A stretch of DNA of 64,000 nucleotides from an uncultured Pseudacidovorax sp. (GTDB taxonomy: Bacteria; Pseudomonadota; Gammaproteobacteria; Burkholderiales; Burkholderiaceae_C): contig NZ_CAJYES010000090.1 of NCBI RefSeq assembly GCF_913773995.1, forward strand, positions 1 to 64,000. Reading direction: 5' to 3'. Under the pieces are notes generated by a model that saw only the letters and a program-made list of their open reading frames with translations, searched no databases and was not told the DNA's origin. Both the position numbers and the translations under genes were made by a program. How positions within the stretch are numbered: the first letter of the stretch is position 1; each line of letters opens with the position of its first letter. Below are positions 25,227-35,691 of the stretch, in pieces.

Positions 25227-25951
25227 GCGCCTGCCATCTCGGCCGTGCGCCGCGTTGCGATCATGTAGTTGACGCTCACATCGTCGTTCAGCCAGTAGCG
25301 ACGAGTCAGCGGGTTGTACTGGAGCCCTCGCGAATGATCGAGCGTCAGCGACGCCACCCGGCAGTGCGCGGCGAGTTCCGCGGGACGGATCAGCTTGGCG
25401 TATTCATGCGTGCCCCGCGGCAGCAGGTTCAGCACGTATTCGGCGCCGACGATCGCCAGCATGAACGCCTTGGCATTGCGATTGATGGTGGAAAAGAACA
25501 CCCACCCACCGGGTTTGACCAGCTTGGCGCAGGCCTGCACCACGGACGCCGGCTGCGGAACATGCTCCAACATTTCCATGCAGGTGACGACATCGAAGCT
25601 TCCGGGCGCCTCTTCGGCAAGCGCCTCCACCGCCACCTCACGGTAACGCACGCCGGGCGTTCCGGCGTCGAGGGCGTGCAACTGCGCAACCTTGAGTGCC
25701 TTGCCCGCCAGGTCGATGCCCAGCACGTCAGCGCCGCGGCGCGCCATGGCATCCGACAGGATGCCGCCGCCACAGCCCACGTCCAGCACGCGCTTGCCAG
25801 CAAGAGGCACTTGCCCCTCGATCCACTCGAGCCGCAGCGGATTGATCTCGTGCAGGGGGCGAAATTCACTGTCCTTGTCCCACCAGCGGTGAGCCAGTTC
25901 AGAAAACTTGGCCAGTTCGGCCGGATCTGCATTGGGATGAGTTGCCGTCAT
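25223..25951 (-). CDS. ubiG: Ubiquinone biosynthesis O-methyltransferase
   Basis: A 242-residue SAM-dependent methyltransferase with the UbiG signature features: FSELAHRWWD near the N terminus, glycine-rich VLDVGCGGGILSDAMAR (motif I), CMEMLEHVPQP and GTHEYAKLIRP near the C terminus. It performs both O-methylations of the ubiquinone ring, at the membrane surface. The frame extends upstream to a TTG, but the ATG at 25951 (MTATHPNADP) is the start that fits the family. It is coupled to gph. Confidence 0.95.
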   Translation of the reverse strand: MTATHPNADPAELAKFSELAHRWWDKDSEFRPLHEINPLRLEWIEGQVPLAGKRVLDVGCGGGILSDAMARRGADVLGIDLAGKALKVAQLHALDAGTPGVRYREVAVEALAEEAPGSFDVVTCMEMLEHVPQPASVVQACAKLVKPGGWVFFSTINRNAKAFMLAIVGAEYVLNLLPRGTHEYAKLIRPAELAAHCRVASLTLDHSRGLQYNPLTRRYWLNDDVSVNYMIATRRTAEMAGA

Positions 25952-26006
25952 CGGTGAATTATCAAGTTCGTGACCCAGCTTCCCGCTGGACGCCAAGAAA
26001 GGCCAT

Positions 26007-26033
26007 AAAAAAACCCCGCCGAGGCGGGGTTTT
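26007..26033 (-). terminator. Rho-independent terminator after the OmpA-domain gene
   Basis: AAAACCCCGCC-GA-GGCGGGGTTTT, flanked on the minus-strand 3' side by a seven-base T run. It is 18 bases from the OmpA-domain gene stop and nearly symmetrical, so it could also work on the plus strand. Confidence 0.9.
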
Positions 26034-26050
26034 CAGCGGGCCGACCGAAA

Positions 26051-26710
26051 TCAGTTGGCGCGGGTGCCGACCACTTCGATTTCCACGCGACGGTTCTTAG
26101 CGCGGCCTTCCTTGGTGCGGTTGTCGGCGACGGGTTGCTTCTCGCCCTTGCCTTCGGTGTAAACGCGATTGCGCTCGATGCCCTTGGAGACCAGGTAGGC
26201 CTTCACGGCTTCAGCACGACGCACCGACAGCTTCTGGTTGTAGGCATCGGTACCGATGGAGTCGGTGTGACCCACGGCGATGATGACTTCCAGGTTGATG
26301 CCCTTGATCTTCGAGACCAGATCGTCCAGCTTGGCGCGACCTTCGGGCTTCAGGACCGACTTGTCGAAGTCGAAGAAGGCATCGGCAGCGAAGGTGACCT
26401 TCGAAGCAGCGACGGCCGGGGGAGCGGGAGGCGCGGGCGGCGTCACAGCGGCCGGGGGCGCGGCAACGGGAGCAGCAGGCGCAGCAACCAGAGCACCATC
26501 GCAACCCACGGCGGCCGTGGCGGGGGTCCAGTTGGCATCGCGCCAGCACAGCTCGTTGGTGCCGTTCTTCCAGACCAGCTCGCCGGTGCCGTTCTGCCAG
26601 TTGTCGATCACCGGACCACCGTTCGCAGCGGTGACCTTGGTCTGCGCGCCGGCGGCCGTGGCGAGCGCAGCGACTGCAAACATCATCGCCACTTTATTCA
26701 GTTTCTTCAT
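26051..26710 (-). CDS. OmpA family outer membrane protein
   Basis: A 219-residue envelope protein. Residues 1-22 are a signal peptide (MKKLNKVAMMFAVAALATAAGA); about 25-70 is a short region with two cysteines (CWRDANW and VGCDG); about 75-105 is an Ala/Pro-rich linker; about 105-215 is the OmpA C-terminal peptidoglycan-binding domain with GHTDSIGTDAYNQKLSVRRA and NRRVEIEV. There is no eight-stranded barrel, so it is not classical OmpA but the short form common in Comamonadaceae. The ATG at 26710 follows AAGAGGAGAACC. A strong terminator follows, as expected of an abundant protein. Confidence 0.92.
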   Translation of the reverse strand: MKKLNKVAMMFAVAALATAAGAQTKVTAANGGPVIDNWQNGTGELVWKNGTNELCWRDANWTPATAAVGCDGALVAAPAAPVAAPPAAVTPPAPPAPPAVAASKVTFAADAFFDFDKSVLKPEGRAKLDDLVSKIKGINLEVIIAVGHTDSIGTDAYNQKLSVRRAEAVKAYLVSKGIERNRVYTEGKGEKQPVADNRTKEGRAKNRRVEIEVVGTRAN

Positions 26711-26940
26711 GGTTCTCCTCTTGGGGAAAAAGCCGCAGCCGCAGCCGCGAAACAAGGACGTCTCAAGTGACCACCACCCAAAACGCTGGAGTTCATTGTG
26801 CCATAGGGTCTTTCTCAAACCGGGCGCCCCCGCACCGCCCGGCGTAGGACTGCAACGGAAAGCCGCAGTTGTGTTGCTGTCTCGCGACACCGCCGGCAAC
26901 GTAAAATCTCGCGTTTCGCCCGCCGCCCCGCTGCCCGCCC

Positions 26941-29586
26941 ATGACATCGTTCGCCAAGGAAACCCTGCCCATCAGCCTCGAGGAGGAGATGCGGCGCAGC
27001 TATCTCGATTACGCGATGAGCGTGATTGTCGGCCGTGCCCTGCCCGACGCGCGGGACGGTCTCAAGCCGGTGCATCGGCGCGTGCTGTTTGCGATGCACG
27101 AGCTCAACAACGACTGGAACCGGCCGTACAAGAAGTCGGCACGTATCGTCGGCGACGTCATCGGCAAGTACCACCCCCACGGCGACCAGTCGGTCTACGA
27201 CACGATCGTGCGGCTGGCGCAAGACTTTTCCATGCGCCACATGCTGGTCGACGGCCAGGGCAATTTCGGTTCAGTCGATGGCGACAGCGCGGCGGCGATG
27301 CGATATACGGAAATTCGCCTCGCAAAAATCGCCCACGAAATGCTGGCGGATATCGACAAGGAAACCGTCGATTTCGGCCCCAATTACGACGGCAGCGAAA
27401 AAGAGCCATTGGTATTACCCAGTCGGCTGCCCAATCTGCTGGTCAATGGCTCCGGCGGCATCGCCGTCGGCATGGCCACCAACATTCCGCCTCACAACCT
27501 GAACGAGGTGGTGGACGCCTGCCTCCATCTGCTTCGCCACCCTGAGGCGAGCATCGACGACCTGATGGAGATCGTGCCTGCGCCCGACTTTCCCACGGCC
27601 GGGATCATCTACGGCATCAACGGCGTCAAGGAGGGCTATCGCACCGGTCGCGGCAAGGTGGTGATGCGCGCCAAGTGCCATTTCGAGGACATCGACCGCG
27701 GCCAGCGACAGGCCATCATCGTCGACGAGTTGCCTTACCAGGTGAACAAGAAGACGCTGCAGGAGCGCATGGCCGAGCTGGTGCACGAGAAGAAGCTCGA
27801 AGGCATCAGCCACATTCAGGACGAGTCCGACAAGTCGGGCATGCGCTTGGTGATCGAACTCAAGCGCGGCGAAGTGCCGGAGGTGGTGCTCAACAACCTC
27901 TACAAGCAGACGCAGCTGCAGGACACCTTCGGCATCAACATGGTGGCGCTGGTCGATGGCCAGCCCAAGCTGTGCAACCTGAAGGACCTGGTCCAGGTCT
28001 TCCTGCAGCACCGCCGCGAGGTGGTGACACGCCGCACGGTGTTCAATCTGCGCAAGGCGCGCGAGCGCGGCCATGTGCTCGAAGGTCTGGCGGTGGCGTT
28101 GGCCAATATCGACGAGTTCATCCGCATCATCCGCGAGTCGCCCACGCCGCCGGTGGCCAAGGCCGAGTTGATGACGCGCTCGTGGGACAGCAAGCTGGTG
28201 CGCGAGATGCTCACCCGCGCCCGTGCCGACGGCGGCACGATCAACGCGGACGACTATCGGCCAGAAGGCCTGGAACGCATCTACGGCCTGATGGGCGATG
28301 GCCTGTATCGCCTGTCCGAAACACAGGCCCAGGAAATCCTGCAGATGCGCCTGCAGCGCCTGACGGGCCTGGAGCAGGACAAGATCGTCGCCGAGTACAA
28401 GGAAGTGATGGCCGAGATCGATGACCTGCTCGACATTCTGTCCAAGCCGGAGCGCGTGTCGGTCATCATCGGCGACGAGCTCGGCGCCCTGAAGCAGGAG
28501 TTCGGCCAGACCAAGCTGGGCGCGCGTCGCAGCGAGATCGAATACAGCGCGCAGGACCTCTCGACCGAAGACCTGATCACGCCCACCGACATGGTGGTCA
28601 CGCTTTCGCACAGCGGCTACATCAAGAGCCAGCCACTGTCCGAGTACCGGGCGCAGAAGCGTGGCGGCCGCGGCAAGCAGGCTGCAGCCACCAAGGACGA
28701 CGACTGGATCGACCAGCTCTTCATCGCCAACACGCATGACTACATCCTGTGCTTCTCCAACCGCGGACGGCTGTACTGGCTCAAGGTGTGGGAAGTGCCC
28801 TCGGGCTCGCGCAACTCACGCGGACGGCCGATCGTCAACATGTTCCCGCTGGCCGAGGGCGAGAAGATCACCGTGGTGCTGCCGCTGACGGGCGAGACGC
28901 GCAACTTCCCGTCCGACCGCTACATCTTCATGGGCACCTCGATGGGCACGGTCAAGAAGACTGCGCTCGACGAATTCAGCAACCCGCGCAAGGCCGGGAT
29001 CATTGCCGTCGACCTGGACGAGGGTGACTACCTGATCGGCGCGGCGCTCACCGACGGCAAGCACGACGTGATGCTGTTCTCCGACGGCGGCAAGGCGGTG
29101 CGCTTCGACGAGAACGACGTTCGACCCATGGGCCGCAACGCCCGCGGCGTGCGCGGCATGATGCTGGAGGATGGCCAGGGCGTGATCGCCATGCTGGTCG
29201 CCGAGGACGAGACGCAGAGCGTGCTCACCGCCACCGAAAACGGCTACGGCAAGCGCACCAGCATCACCGAGTACACCCGCCACGGCCGGGGAACCAAAGG
29301 CATGATCGCGATTCAACAAAGCGAGCGCAACGGCAAAGTCGTGGCCGCAACGTTGGTGCATGTCGATGACGAAATCATGCTCATCACCGACAAGGGTGTG
29401 CTGGTTCGTACACGCGTATCGGAAATTCGCGAACTTGGACGCGCCACCCAAGGTGTCACGCTCATCAATCTCGACGAAGGCGCCCAGCTCAGTGGCTTGC
29501 AGCGCATCGTCGAGAACGACGCCAACGCCGCCGTCGAGGCAGAGGAAGCCGACGACAGCGCCAACCCATCCCAGGAGAACCCCTAA
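26941..29586 (+). CDS. gyrA: DNA gyrase subunit A
   Basis: An 881-residue GyrA, the breakage-reunion subunit of DNA gyrase. Catalytic Tyr122 lies in AAAMRYTE; numbering in this region equals E. coli. The quinolone region reads HPHG-D82-Q83-S84-VY-D87, so Gln replaces the usual Ser83 and Asp87 is kept. The C-terminal beta-pinwheel has the GyrA box QKRGGRGK, and an acidic tail ends the protein. Two internal patches (27301-27420 and about 29290-29480) use A/T-ending codons, including TTA, CGA and GTA, more than the rest of the gene. It leads the conserved block and overlaps the DUF2059 gene by one base (TAATG). Confidence 0.98.
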   Translation: MTSFAKETLPISLEEEMRRSYLDYAMSVIVGRALPDARDGLKPVHRRVLFAMHELNNDWNRPYKKSARIVGDVIGKYHPHGDQSVYDTIVRLAQDFSMRHMLVDGQGNFGSVDGDSAAAMRYTEIRLAKIAHEMLADIDKETVDFGPNYDGSEKEPLVLPSRLPNLLVNGSGGIAVGMATNIPPHNLNEVVDACLHLLRHPEASIDDLMEIVPAPDFPTAGIIYGINGVKEGYRTGRGKVVMRAKCHFEDIDRGQRQAIIVDELPYQVNKKTLQERMAELVHEKKLEGISHIQDESDKSGMRLVIELKRGEVPEVVLNNLYKQTQLQDTFGINMVALVDGQPKLCNLKDLVQVFLQHRREVVTRRTVFNLRKARERGHVLEGLAVALANIDEFIRIIRESPTPPVAKAELMTRSWDSKLVREMLTRARADGGTINADDYRPEGLERIYGLMGDGLYRLSETQAQEILQMRLQRLTGLEQDKIVAEYKEVMAEIDDLLDILSKPERVSVIIGDELGALKQEFGQTKLGARRSEIEYSAQDLSTEDLITPTDMVVTLSHSGYIKSQPLSEYRAQKRGGRGKQAAATKDDDWIDQLFIANTHDYILCFSNRGRLYWLKVWEVPSGSRNSRGRPIVNMFPLAEGEKITVVLPLTGETRNFPSDRYIFMGTSMGTVKKTALDEFSNPRKAGIIAVDLDEGDYLIGAALTDGKHDVMLFSDGGKAVRFDENDVRPMGRNARGVRGMMLEDGQGVIAMLVAEDETQSVLTATENGYGKRTSITEYTRHGRGTKGMIAIQQSERNGKVVAATLVHVDDEIMLITDKGVLVRTRVSEIRELGRATQGVTLINLDEGAQLSGLQRIVENDANAAVEAEEADDSANPSQENP

Positions 29587-30197
29587 TGAACAAACACATC
29601 AAGACCGCGCTGATCGGCGCCACGCTCGCTGCAGCCGTCTCCGGCGCCTGGGCACAGGACAAGGCTGCCCTCATCAAGCAGTTCATCGAATTGCAGCGTC
29701 CGGGCGTGGAAGCGCTGGCGCGCGGCCTGGTCGAGGAATCGAGCCTTCCCATCGCCCGCGCGGGGGCCGGCTACCTGCAGACCCAGGTGCCGGAGGCCAA
29801 GCGCGAAGCAGCCGGCAAGGCCGCCGACGCCGAGCTGAAGAAGTACTTCGACGATGCCTACCCGCTGGTGCGCGACAAGGCCGTGCAACTGGCACCGTCG
29901 GCCCTGACGCCGGTGCTGGACCAGAACTTCAACGAAGAAGAAATGCGCCAGCTGGTGGCCTGGGTCAGCTCGCCGGTGAGCAAGAAGTACCAGGAGCTCA
30001 ACCCGCAGCTGCAGAACGCGCTGACGGAAAAGCTGGTGGCCGAAACCCGCGCCTCGGTGGAGCCCAAGCTGCGCGCCCTCGATACCAGCGTTGCCAAGGC
30101 GCTGGGCGCGCCGACGGATGGGGGCGCAGCCAAGAGCAGCAGCAACGGAAGCGGCGGCGGCACTAGCGCCGCGCCTAAGGCTCCTGCCAAGAAGTAA
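29586..30197 (+). CDS. DUF2059 domain-containing secreted protein
   Basis: A 203-residue protein with a signal peptide ([20 protein letters not shown], cleaved after AWA). The mature part is a helical DUF2059 domain with FNEEEMRQLVAWVSSPVSKK, the family's best-conserved block. A low-complexity Ser/Gly/Ala/Lys tail ends it. Function is unknown; it is expected in the periplasm. The ATG shares one base with the gyrA stop, so it is translationally coupled to gyrA. A GC hairpin without T run (30208-30227, GCCGGGC/GCCCGGC) sits between it and serC. Confidence 0.9.
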   Translation: MNKHIKTALIGATLAAAVSGAWAQDKAALIKQFIELQRPGVEALARGLVEESSLPIARAGAGYLQTQVPEAKREAAGKAADAELKKYFDDAYPLVRDKAVQLAPSALTPVLDQNFNEEEMRQLVAWVSSPVSKKYQELNPQLQNALTEKLVAETRASVEPKLRALDTSVAKALGAPTDGGAAKSSSNGSGGGTSAAPKAPAKK

Positions 30198-30260
30198 GCA
30201 CTCCACCGCCGGGCCTACGCGCCCGGCCCGCCATCCGCTCTTCCGCCCCGTGATCGCCGA

Positions 30261-31382
30261 ATGACCACATCTGCAGTCCGCCGCCCCTACAACTTCTCGG
30301 CCGGCCCGGCGGCAATGCCGGAGGCCGTGCTGTCCCGCGCAGCAGCGGAGATGCTCGACTGGCACGGCAGCGGCATGGGCGTCATGGAGATGAGCCACCG
30401 CGGCAAGGAGTTCGGCGAGATCATCGGCCAGGCGGAAGCTGATTTCCGCAAGCTTCTGGCAGTGCCCTCCAACTTCCGCATCCTGTTCATGCAGGGCGGT
30501 GGACTGGGCGAAAATGCCATCGTGCCCCTCAATCTCTCGCGCGGAGGGGCGGTGGACTTCGTGGTCACGGGCAGTTGGAGCACGAAGTCGCTCAAGGAGG
30601 CGGGCCGCTACTGCAAGGCGCGCGCCGCGGCGTCTAACGCAGAAGGGGGGCATGTGGCAATTCCGGATGCGGCGCAATGGTCGCTGAGCCCGGACGCCGC
30701 CTATGTGCACCTGTGCTCCAACGAGACGATCAACGGCATCGAGTTCCAGGAACTGCCTGATCTCAAGGCCCTTGGCTGCGACGCACCGCTGGTCATCGAC
30801 TTCTCCTCCCACGTCGCATCGCGGTCGGTGGATTGGCAGCGCGTGGGCCTGGCCTTCGGCGGTGCCCAGAAGAACCTCGGCCCCGCCGGCCTGACTTTGG
30901 TGGTGGTCCGCGAAGACCTGCTGGACCGTGCCCTGCCCATCTGCCCGAGCGCTTTCAGCTACAAGCTCGTGGCCGAGAACGACTCGATGTACAACACACC
31001 GCCCACCTGGGGCATCTACATGGCGGGTCTGACCTTCCAGTGGCTGCTCCAGCAGAAGGAAGGCGAGCTCACCGGCGTTGCCGCCATGGAGGCGCGCAAC
31101 ATCGCCAAGGCGAAACTGCTGTACGACTTCATCGATGCGTCCTCCTTCTATGTCAGCAAGGTCGATCCAGCCTGCCGTTCGCGCATGAATGTGCCATTCC
31201 TGCTGGCCGACGAGTCGCGCAACGAGGCCTTCCTGACAGGCGCGAAGTCCGCCGGGCTGCTGCAGCTCAAGGGCCACAAGTCGGTCGGCGGCATGCGGGC
31301 CAGCATCTACAACGCCATGCCGCTGGAAGGCGTTCGGGCACTTGTGTCCTACATGAGAGAATTCGAGCGCCTGCACGCCTGA
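30261..31382 (+). CDS. serC: Phosphoserine aminotransferase
   Basis: A 373-residue PLP enzyme of aminotransferase class V. It converts 3-phosphohydroxypyruvate and glutamate to phosphoserine in serine synthesis, and acts in pyridoxal phosphate synthesis. Motifs: [12 protein letters not shown] at the N terminus, HRGKEF near 45, and the PLP-binding lysine in [14 protein letters not shown] near 205. Length is typical (E. coli 362). It is followed by pheA after 21 bases, in the conserved serC-pheA-tyrA-aroA order. Confidence 0.97.
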   Translation: MTTSAVRRPYNFSAGPAAMPEAVLSRAAAEMLDWHGSGMGVMEMSHRGKEFGEIIGQAEADFRKLLAVPSNFRILFMQGGGLGENAIVPLNLSRGGAVDFVVTGSWSTKSLKEAGRYCKARAAASNAEGGHVAIPDAAQWSLSPDAAYVHLCSNETINGIEFQELPDLKALGCDAPLVIDFSSHVASRSVDWQRVGLAFGGAQKNLGPAGLTLVVVREDLLDRALPICPSAFSYKLVAENDSMYNTPPTWGIYMAGLTFQWLLQQKEGELTGVAAMEARNIAKAKLLYDFIDASSFYVSKVDPACRSRMNVPFLLADESRNEAFLTGAKSAGLLQLKGHKSVGGMRASIYNAMPLEGVRALVSYMREFERLHA

Positions 31383-31403
31383 CCACAGGCGTGAGTCCGC
31401 TCG

Positions 31404-32525
31404 ATGACCGCTGACCAATCCCCTCCCCCCTCATCCTCCTCCGCCGCCGACAGCCTCGCGCCTCTGCGCGAGCGCATCGATGCGCTGGACGCCCAATTGC
31501 TCGACCTGCTGAACCAGCGCGCCCATGTGGCAGAACTGGTGGGCGAGGTGAAGAAGCGCGAAGGCACGCCCTACTTCCGGCCTGACCGTGTCGCGCAGGT
31601 CATCGAGAAGGTCAAGCGCAACAACCCCGGGCCGCTCAAGGGCGCCCATGTCGAAGCCATTTGGCGCGAGATCATGTCCGCCTGCCTGGCGCTGGAGTCC
31701 CCGCAACGGGTGGCCGTGCTGGGTCCGGAGGGCACCTTCTGCGAACAGGCCGCCATCGAGTATTTCGGCGGCGCGGCCGACCTGGTGTACTGCGCCACCT
31801 TCGACGAGGTCTTTCATGCGACGGCCGCCGGCAGCGCGCAATACGGCGTGGTCGGTGTCGAAAACTCCACCGAAGGCGCCGTCGCCCGTTCGCTCGACCT
31901 GTTCCTGCATTCGCCCGCCCATGTGGTCGGCGAGGTCAGCCTACTGGTGCGTCACAACCTGCTGTGCAGCCGCAACTCGCTGGACGACATCGAAGTCGTG
32001 ATGGCCCACCCGCAGGCGCTGGCGCAATGCCACGGCTGGCTGTCCAAGCACCTGCCGACGGCCGAGCGGCGCGCCGTCTCCAGCAATGCCGAGGGCGCCC
32101 GCCTGGCGGCCACCAACCCGGCCTGGGCCGGAATCGCCGGCGAGCGTGCGGCCACGCAGTTCGGCCTCCATATCGTCGCCCACGCCATCCAGGACGATCC
32201 GTACAACCGCACGCGCTTCGCCGTCATCTGCCTGCCGCACACGCTCGCCATGCCACCGGCCTCGGGGCGCGACATGACCAGCCTCGTCGTCTCGGTGCCC
32301 AATAAGCCCGGTGCCGTGCACGACCTGCTCGTGCCGCTGAAGGAGCATAAGGTCTCGATGACGCGCTTCGAGTCGCGCCCCGCCCGCACCGGCCAGTGGG
32401 AGTACTACTTCTACATCGACCTGGACGGCCATCCCAGCCAGCCGAACGTCGCCGCGGCCCTGGCCGAACTGCGCGGCCTGTGCGCGTTCTTCAAGATCAT
32501 CGGCGCCTATCCGGTCAAGGCCTGA
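31404..32525 (+). CDS. pheA: Bifunctional chorismate mutase/prephenate dehydratase
   Basis: A 373-residue P-protein. Domain order: chorismate mutase about 12-95 (LRERIDALDAQLLDLLNQRA), prephenate dehydratase about 100-282 (VAVLGPEGTFCEQAA, GVENSTEGAV, and the catalytic Thr in NRTRFAVI), and ACT regulatory domain about 290-368 with GAVH and ESRP, the phenylalanine-binding motifs. It turns chorismate to phenylpyruvate and should be feedback-inhibited by phenylalanine. tyrA begins 10 bases after its stop. No hisC-type aminotransferase lies between pheA and tyrA, unlike in many relatives. Confidence 0.97.
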   Translation: MTADQSPPPSSSSAADSLAPLRERIDALDAQLLDLLNQRAHVAELVGEVKKREGTPYFRPDRVAQVIEKVKRNNPGPLKGAHVEAIWREIMSACLALESPQRVAVLGPEGTFCEQAAIEYFGGAADLVYCATFDEVFHATAAGSAQYGVVGVENSTEGAVARSLDLFLHSPAHVVGEVSLLVRHNLLCSRNSLDDIEVVMAHPQALAQCHGWLSKHLPTAERRAVSSNAEGARLAATNPAWAGIAGERAATQFGLHIVAHAIQDDPYNRTRFAVICLPHTLAMPPASGRDMTSLVVSVPNKPGAVHDLLVPLKEHKVSMTRFESRPARTGQWEYYFYIDLDGHPSQPNVAAALAELRGLCAFFKIIGAYPVKA

Positions 32526-32535
32526 GGCTGCGGGC

Positions 32536-33405
32536 ATGTTCCAGCAACTCGGCCTGATCGGCTGTGGCCTCATCGGCGGCTCCTTTGCGCTGGCACTGCG
32601 CCAGGCGGGGCTGGTGCGTCGGGTCATCGGCTACAGCAAGTCCCCCTCCACCACCGAGCGCGCACGCCAACTGGGCGTGATCGACACCGAGGCGCCTTCC
32701 GCCCTCCAGGCTGTCGCGGGCGCCGACCTCGTGGTGCTGGCGGTGCCGGTGGCCGCGACCGAGTCCACGCTGAGCGCTATCCGCCACGGCCTGGGCGAGC
32801 AGACGCTCCTGATGGACGTGGGCTCGACCAAGGGCGACGTGGTGCAGGCCGGCCTTCGTGCGCTTCAGCACCAGGCGGGCAACTTTGTGCCGGCCCATCC
32901 CATCGCCGGCAAGGAAGTCGCGGGCATCGAGCACGCCGAGGGCTCGCTGTTCGTGGGCCGGCACGTCATCCTTACGCCCACCGAGCGCTCGCGCGCCGAG
33001 CAGGTGCAGCGCGCCATCGAGGTCTGGAGTCGCATCGGCGCCCGCGTCCTGACGATGGACGCCGCCACCCATGACGCCGCCCTGGCCGCTGTGAGTCATC
33101 TGCCCCACCTGCTGGCCTTCGCCTTCATGCAGTCCGTCGCGCAGCAGCCCGACGGCGCGCGCTGGCTCGAACTGGCGGGGCCTGGCTTTCGCGACTTCTC
33201 GCGCATCGCTGCTGGCGATCCGACCGTCTGGCGCGACATCCTGCTGGCCAACCGGGAGGAAGTCCTGCGTCAGTCGCGGGCCTTCCGTGAAGCGCTCGTG
33301 AGTTTCGAGGCGCAGATTGCCGCGGGCGACGCGACCGGCCTCGGCGACGCCATCGGACGGGCCAGCCGTGCCCGCGCCGCCCTGAAGCCCGCCTTCTCCC
33401 ATTGA
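32536..33405 (+). CDS. tyrA: Prephenate dehydrogenase
   Basis: A 289-residue prephenate dehydrogenase with the NAD(P)-binding LIGCGLIGGSFALALRQAG at residues 6-24, followed by the helical dimerisation domain with AHPIAGKEVAGIEHA and the catalytic histidine in SHLPHLLAF. It oxidises prephenate to 4-hydroxyphenylpyruvate for tyrosine synthesis. It has neither the chorismate mutase domain nor an ACT domain, the monofunctional short form. It is 97 bases upstream of aroA-cmk. Confidence 0.95.
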   Translation: MFQQLGLIGCGLIGGSFALALRQAGLVRRVIGYSKSPSTTERARQLGVIDTEAPSALQAVAGADLVVLAVPVAATESTLSAIRHGLGEQTLLMDVGSTKGDVVQAGLRALQHQAGNFVPAHPIAGKEVAGIEHAEGSLFVGRHVILTPTERSRAEQVQRAIEVWSRIGARVLTMDAATHDAALAAVSHLPHLLAFAFMQSVAQQPDGARWLELAGPGFRDFSRIAAGDPTVWRDILLANREEVLRQSRAFREALVSFEAQIAAGDATGLGDAIGRASRARAALKPAFSH

Positions 33406-33502
33406 GCGCCCACGCGCGCGTCGGCCGATGGTGATCTTTTCCGCCCCCATATTCCAGCGCTGAGTCTCCGATCTAGCGGCCCATCTTTCTTTTCCTTCTT
33501 CC

Positions 33503-35512
33503 ATGTACGCCACCGAGTTCCTCGACCTTCCCGCGCTGTCCGGCGCTGGCGGCGCCGTGCGGCTGCCCGGCTCCAAGAGCATCTCCAACCGCGTGCTCCT
33601 TCTGGCGGCGCTGGCCACCGGCACGACCGAGATCCACGACCTGCTGGATTCGGACGACACCCGCGTGATGCTGGAGGCGTTGACCCAGTTGGGCTGCACT
33701 CTCACGCGTGACGGTACGGTGCTGCGCATCGAGGGCCTGGGCGGGAAGGTGAAGCAGCAGCAGGCCGACCTGTTCCTGGGCAACGCCGGCACGGCGATGC
33801 GGCCACTGACGGCGGCGTTGGCGCTGCTGGGTGGCGACTTCCAACTGCGCGGCGTGCCGCGCATGCACGAGCGGCCGATCGGCGATCTGGTCGACGCCCT
33901 GGTGCAGCTGGGCTGCCCCATCGACTACCTGGGCAACCCCGGCTATCCGCCGCTGCGCATCCGCCCGGCCCAGGTCTCGGCCCTGCAGCTCGATGCACCG
34001 ATCCGCGTGCGGGGCGACGTGTCGAGCCAGTTCCTCACCGCGCTGCTGCTGGCCCTGCCGCTGGCCGCCGGCAGCCGCGATGTGGTGATCGAGGTGGTGG
34101 GCGAGCTGATCTCCAAGCCCTACATCGAGATCACGCTCAACCTGCTCGCACGCTTCGGCATCCAGGTGCAGCGCGAGGACTGGCGCCGCTTCACCATCCC
34201 GCAGGGCAGCCGCTACCGCACGCCCGGGCGCATCCATGTCGAGGCGGATGCATCCTCGGCCAGCTACTTCATCGGCCTGGGCGCACTCGCCGCACCGCTG
34301 CCGGGGCGCAACGGCATCCGCATCGAAGGCGTGGGCGCCGACTCGATCCAGGGCGACATCCGTTTCATCGACGCCGCCCGCCAGATGGGCGCGCAGGTGG
34401 ACAGCGGCCCCAACTGGCTGGAGGTGCGCCGCGGCGCCTGGCCGCTCAAGGCCATCGACCTGGACTGCAACGCGATTCCGGACGCCGCCATGACGCTGGC
34501 CGTGATGGCGCTCTATGCCGACGGACCCTGCCGGCTGCGCAACATCGCCAGCTGGCGCGTGAAAGAGACCGACCGTATCGACGCCATGGAGGCGGAGCTG
34601 CGCAAGCTGGGCGCCACCGTCGAATCGGGGCCGGACTTCATCGTCGTGCATCCGCTGCCCGCGGGCGGCTGGAAGCCGGCCGCCATCCACACCTACGACG
34701 ACCACCGCGTCGCCATGTGCTTCTCTCTGGCGGCCTTCAACCCGGACCGCCGGCCGGTGCGCATCCTCGATCCGAAATGCGTGGCCAAGACCTTCCCCGA
34801 CTATTTCGAGACGCTGTTCTCGGTGGTCGCGGCGGACGAGGTGCCGGTGCTCTGCGTCGACGGCCCCACCGCCTCGGGCAAGGGCACGCTGGCGGCCGAG
34901 CTGGCGCTGCGGCTGGGCTACCACTACCTGGACTCAGGCACGCTGTACCGCGTGGCCGGTCTCGCGACCCGCCGGGCCGGCCTGGAGCCGGAGCCGGCAC
35001 ACGAGGCGGCCATCGCCGCCATCGCCCGCGCGCTGCCGCTGCGCTTCGACGCCGGCCGTGTGCTGCTCGCCGACGAGGACGTGACGGACGGCATCCGCAC
35101 CGAGGCGGCGGGCATGGATGCCTCGCGCGTGTCGGCCCTGCCCGCCGTCCGCACGGCGCTCACCGAACTCCAGCACAGCTTCCGCAGGCTGCCCGGCCTG
35201 GTGGCGGACGGCCGTGACATGGGCACGGTGATCTTTCCCGACGCACCACTCAAGGTCTACCTCACGGCCAGTGCCGAGCACCGGGCCGAGCGGCGGCATA
35301 AGCAGTTGATTTCCAAAGGAATTCCCGCTATACTCGCCGACCTTCGCGCGGACCTGGAAGCACGCGACGCCCGCGATTCGAACCGCAGCGTCGCCCCGCT
35401 CAAACCCGCGCAGGACGCCCGCCTCCTGGACAACTCCTTTCTCAGCATCGATCAGTCGGTCGAGCAGGTATTGGACTGGTGGCGGCAGGTGCAGCCCTTC
35501 GACAGGCATTAA
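33503..35512 (+). CDS. aroA-cmk: Fused EPSP synthase/cytidylate kinase
   Basis: A 669-residue fusion of two enzymes that are separate neighbours in E. coli. Residues 1 to about 440 are EPSP synthase, the sixth shikimate step ([33 protein letters not shown], and [16 protein letters not shown] near 395). Residues from about 447 are CMP kinase, with the P-loop [10 protein letters not shown] near 453-462, [13 protein letters not shown], and [15 protein letters not shown] near 570. The reading frame is continuous with no linker and no internal ribosome binding site is evident. Fused AroA-Cmk is known in Comamonadaceae. It precedes rpsA, as cmk does elsewhere. Confidence 0.96.
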   Translation: MYATEFLDLPALSGAGGAVRLPGSKSISNRVLLLAALATGTTEIHDLLDSDDTRVMLEALTQLGCTLTRDGTVLRIEGLGGKVKQQQADLFLGNAGTAMRPLTAALALLGGDFQLRGVPRMHERPIGDLVDALVQLGCPIDYLGNPGYPPLRIRPAQVSALQLDAPIRVRGDVSSQFLTALLLALPLAAGSRDVVIEVVGELISKPYIEITLNLLARFGIQVQREDWRRFTIPQGSRYRTPGRIHVEADASSASYFIGLGALAAPLPGRNGIRIEGVGADSIQGDIRFIDAARQMGAQVDSGPNWLEVRRGAWPLKAIDLDCNAIPDAAMTLAVMALYADGPCRLRNIASWRVKETDRIDAMEAELRKLGATVESGPDFIVVHPLPAGGWKPAAIHTYDDHRVAMCFSLAAFNPDRRPVRILDPKCVAKTFPDYFETLFSVVAADEVPVLCVDGPTASGKGTLAAELALRLGYHYLDSGTLYRVAGLATRRAGLEPEPAHEAAIAAIARALPLRFDAGRVLLADEDVTDGIRTEAAGMDASRVSALPAVRTALTELQHSFRRLPGLVADGRDMGTVIFPDAPLKVYLTASAEHRAERRHKQLISKGIPAILADLRADLEARDARDSNRSVAPLKPAQDARLLDNSFLSIDQSVEQVLDWWRQVQPFDRH

Positions 35513-35663
35513 CGCCATCGTCGGGCTCGGCGCCCCGGCCCTGCCGGGTGCGCCTATCGCTCCAGCCAGGCTCCCCTCGCGCGTCAGCGCACCGGCCTGC
35601 TGGTTGTTCAACCTCACCCCCCCGGGCTTCACGGCCCAAACCACCGGTTCCAGTCATAGAAAC

Positions 35664-35691
35664 AGCCGCACGCAATGTTGCATGGGCGGCT
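35664..35691 (+). promoter_or_regulatory. Hairpin in the rpsA leader
   Basis: AGCCGC-AC-GCAA-TG-TTGC-ATGG-GCGGCT can fold into a two-part stem ending 30 bases before the rpsA start, directly upstream of the GGAAGGA ribosome binding site. In E. coli, S1 represses its own translation through a structured leader, so this is a candidate for the same control. The whole leader (35513-35721, 209 bases) holds no gene. Confidence 0.4.

Noticed and set aside
26870-26911. A gyrA promoter with TTGCTG and TAAAAT
   Set aside because: The spacing is about 22 bases, too long for sigma-70, so only the isolated TAAAAT remains and it is not enough.
33503-35512. aroA-cmk fusion as a sequencing error that lost a stop codon
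   Set aside because: The frame is continuous with normal codon use across the junction, and the same fusion is known from related genera.
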